Positions 63,243 through 64,000 of a DNA stretch of 64,000 nt are shown here, piece after piece. Origin of the DNA: Gaiella sp963697925. Its GTDB lineage: Bacteria; Actinomycetota; Thermoleophilia; Gaiellales; Gaiellaceae. The position numbers were made by a program, and so were the translations under genes. The stretch's first letter is position 1; every line of letters begins with the position of its first letter. The notes under the pieces were generated by a model. It did not search any database. It saw nothing but the letters and a program-made list of their open reading frames with translations, and was not told the origin of the DNA. The stretch is taken from NCBI GenBank assembly GCA_963697925.1, contig OY969104.1, forward strand, positions 930,001-994,000, given 5' to 3'.

Positions 63243-64000
63243 CAGGCGGCGGCCTCGACGAGCCCGGCGACCCAGCGCTCGAGGATCGGCCAGGCGTCGT
63301 GCGTGCCGGGCCCCGCCTCCGGGTGGAACTGGACGGAGCGTGCGTTCAGCTCGGGAAAGTCGAACCCTTCCACGGTGCCGTCGTACAGGGAGACGTAGGT
63401 TGCCTCCTGCTCGTCCGTGGCGCGGACGGCAAAGCCGTGGTTCTGGCTCGTCACGAGCACGCGTCCGGTCGCGCGCTCGAGCACCGGGTGGTTTGCGCCG
63501 CGATGGCCGAAGGGCAGCTTGTACGTCGCATGGCCGGTAGCGAGGCCGAGGAGCTGGTGCCCCAGGCAGATGCCCAGCACGCTCGTCCGGCCGAGCAGCT
63601 CCCGGATCGCCTCCACCTCGGTTGCGAGCGGCTCGGGATCGCCCGGGCCGTTCGAGAGCAGCACCCCGTCGAAGGCGGCGAGCTCGTCCGGTTCGGCCGT
63701 GTGCGGGAAGACGGTGACAGCGGCGCCCGCCAGGCGCAGGCGCCGCATGATCGACGTCTTGGCGCCGTAGTCGACGACCGCAACCCGCGCGTGACCGTCC
63801 TCGTTGAACACGGTCCTCTCCACGCACGAGACGGCCGAGACCAGCGCCTGCCCTTCCATCGACGGCTGGGCGAGCACCTGCTCGAGCGCCTCGCCGACGG
63901 GCAACGACGACTCGTCCGCCACCGCCGCTGCGCGCATCGCCCCGGAGTCGCGCAGTCGCAGGACGAGCGCCCGGGTGTCCACGCCGTCGAGCGCGACGAT
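63242..64000 (-). CDS. carA: carbamoyl-phosphate synthase small chain, partial at right edge
   Basis: Glutaminase subunit that supplies ammonia to CarB. The visible C-terminal 252 residues hold the GATase I domain with VAVVDYGAKTSIMRRL, the nucleophile in VLGICLGHQLLGLATGHATY and the His-Glu pair in SVQFHPEAGPG. The frame is open to the window's last base (IVALDGVDTRALVLRLRDSG), so the N-terminal part lies outside. A GTG within this stretch is not the true start. Confidence 0.95.
   Translation of the reverse strand: MVALDGVDTRALVLRLRDSGAMRAAAVADESSLPVGEALEQVLAQPSMEGQALVSAVSCVERTVFNEDGHARVAVVDYGAKTSIMRRLRLAGAAVTVFPHTAEPDELAAFDGVLLSNGPGDPEPLATEVEAIRELLGRTSVLGICLGHQLLGLATGHATYKLPFGHRGANHPVLERATGRVLVTSQNHGFAVRATDEQEATYVSLYDGTVEGFDFPELNARSVQFHPEAGPGTHDAWPILERWVAGLVEAAA

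Noticed and set aside
60210..63398. Long plus-strand open frame of over 1000 codons opposite carB
   Set aside because: It is antisense to an unmistakable carB. The predicted product is an Arg/His/Gly-rich shadow typical of GC-rich DNA with no domain.

Overview
This is a high-GC window from the chromosome of an actinobacterium. The markers are an actinobacterial-type integration host factor (MihF-like) gene beside gmk and rpoZ, SepF and DivIVA division genes, an RsiG-type anti-sigma protein, a GarA-like FHA protein, and MurA with Asp in place of the catalytic Cys. The mix fits a deep-branching, non-mycelial lineage such as Thermoleophilia (Gaiellales/Solirubrobacterales); that placement is inference. 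Most genes sit in tightly packed minus-strand operons. Stop and start codons overlap in 4-base ATGA, GTGA or TTGA units, and several first genes look leaderless.

Layout. 1-5 kb: a degraded prophage or integrative element, with terminase remnants, an excisionase-like gene, a tyrosine integrase and a HEPN-domain protein. 5-6.3 kb: uppP, then a promoter, structured RNA and terminator unit that may be an unrecognised small RNA. 6.5-10.4 kb: small hypotheticals and an rsiG-garA-merR-apt operon joining c-di-GMP-type and phosphopeptide-type regulators, then a CDP-alcohol phosphatidyltransferase. 10.4-19.2 kb: an amidohydrolase, a sulfide:quinone oxidoreductase/DsrC/DsrE cluster, a CnoX-like thioredoxin, a GH99-like secreted enzyme, an ECF sigma/anti-sigma pair, a thioesterase, a HicA-like protein, a universal stress protein and small membrane or secreted proteins.

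19.3-27.65 kb is a genomic island of about 8.3 kb. It lies between an intact tRNA-Pro(GGG) gene and a 38-bp copy of that tRNA's 3' half. It has no integrase. Its cargo is a broken CPBP protease, a membrane-fused beta-lactamase-like hydrolase, a membrane-fused alpha/beta hydrolase, a DUF4389 protein, an ABC exporter, an atypical SDR and a GerW-like protein, nearly all co-oriented.

27.8-64 kb is core genome: proS, ispG, aat, then rseP-dxr-cdsA-uppS-frr-pyrH-tsf-rpsB (isoprenoid, undecaprenyl, phospholipid and translation genes). Next come rluD-lspA-traR-DUF167-divIVA-yggT-sepF-yggS (division cluster), cca, ridA, a HisB-like gene and murA. After a short accessory stretch (HD, GFA, a frameshifted aminotransferase, a nuclease, a glycosyltransferase) follow TgpA-DUF58-MoxR, coaBC-rpoZ-gmk-mihF, and pyrD-pyrK-carB-carA, which runs off the right edge.
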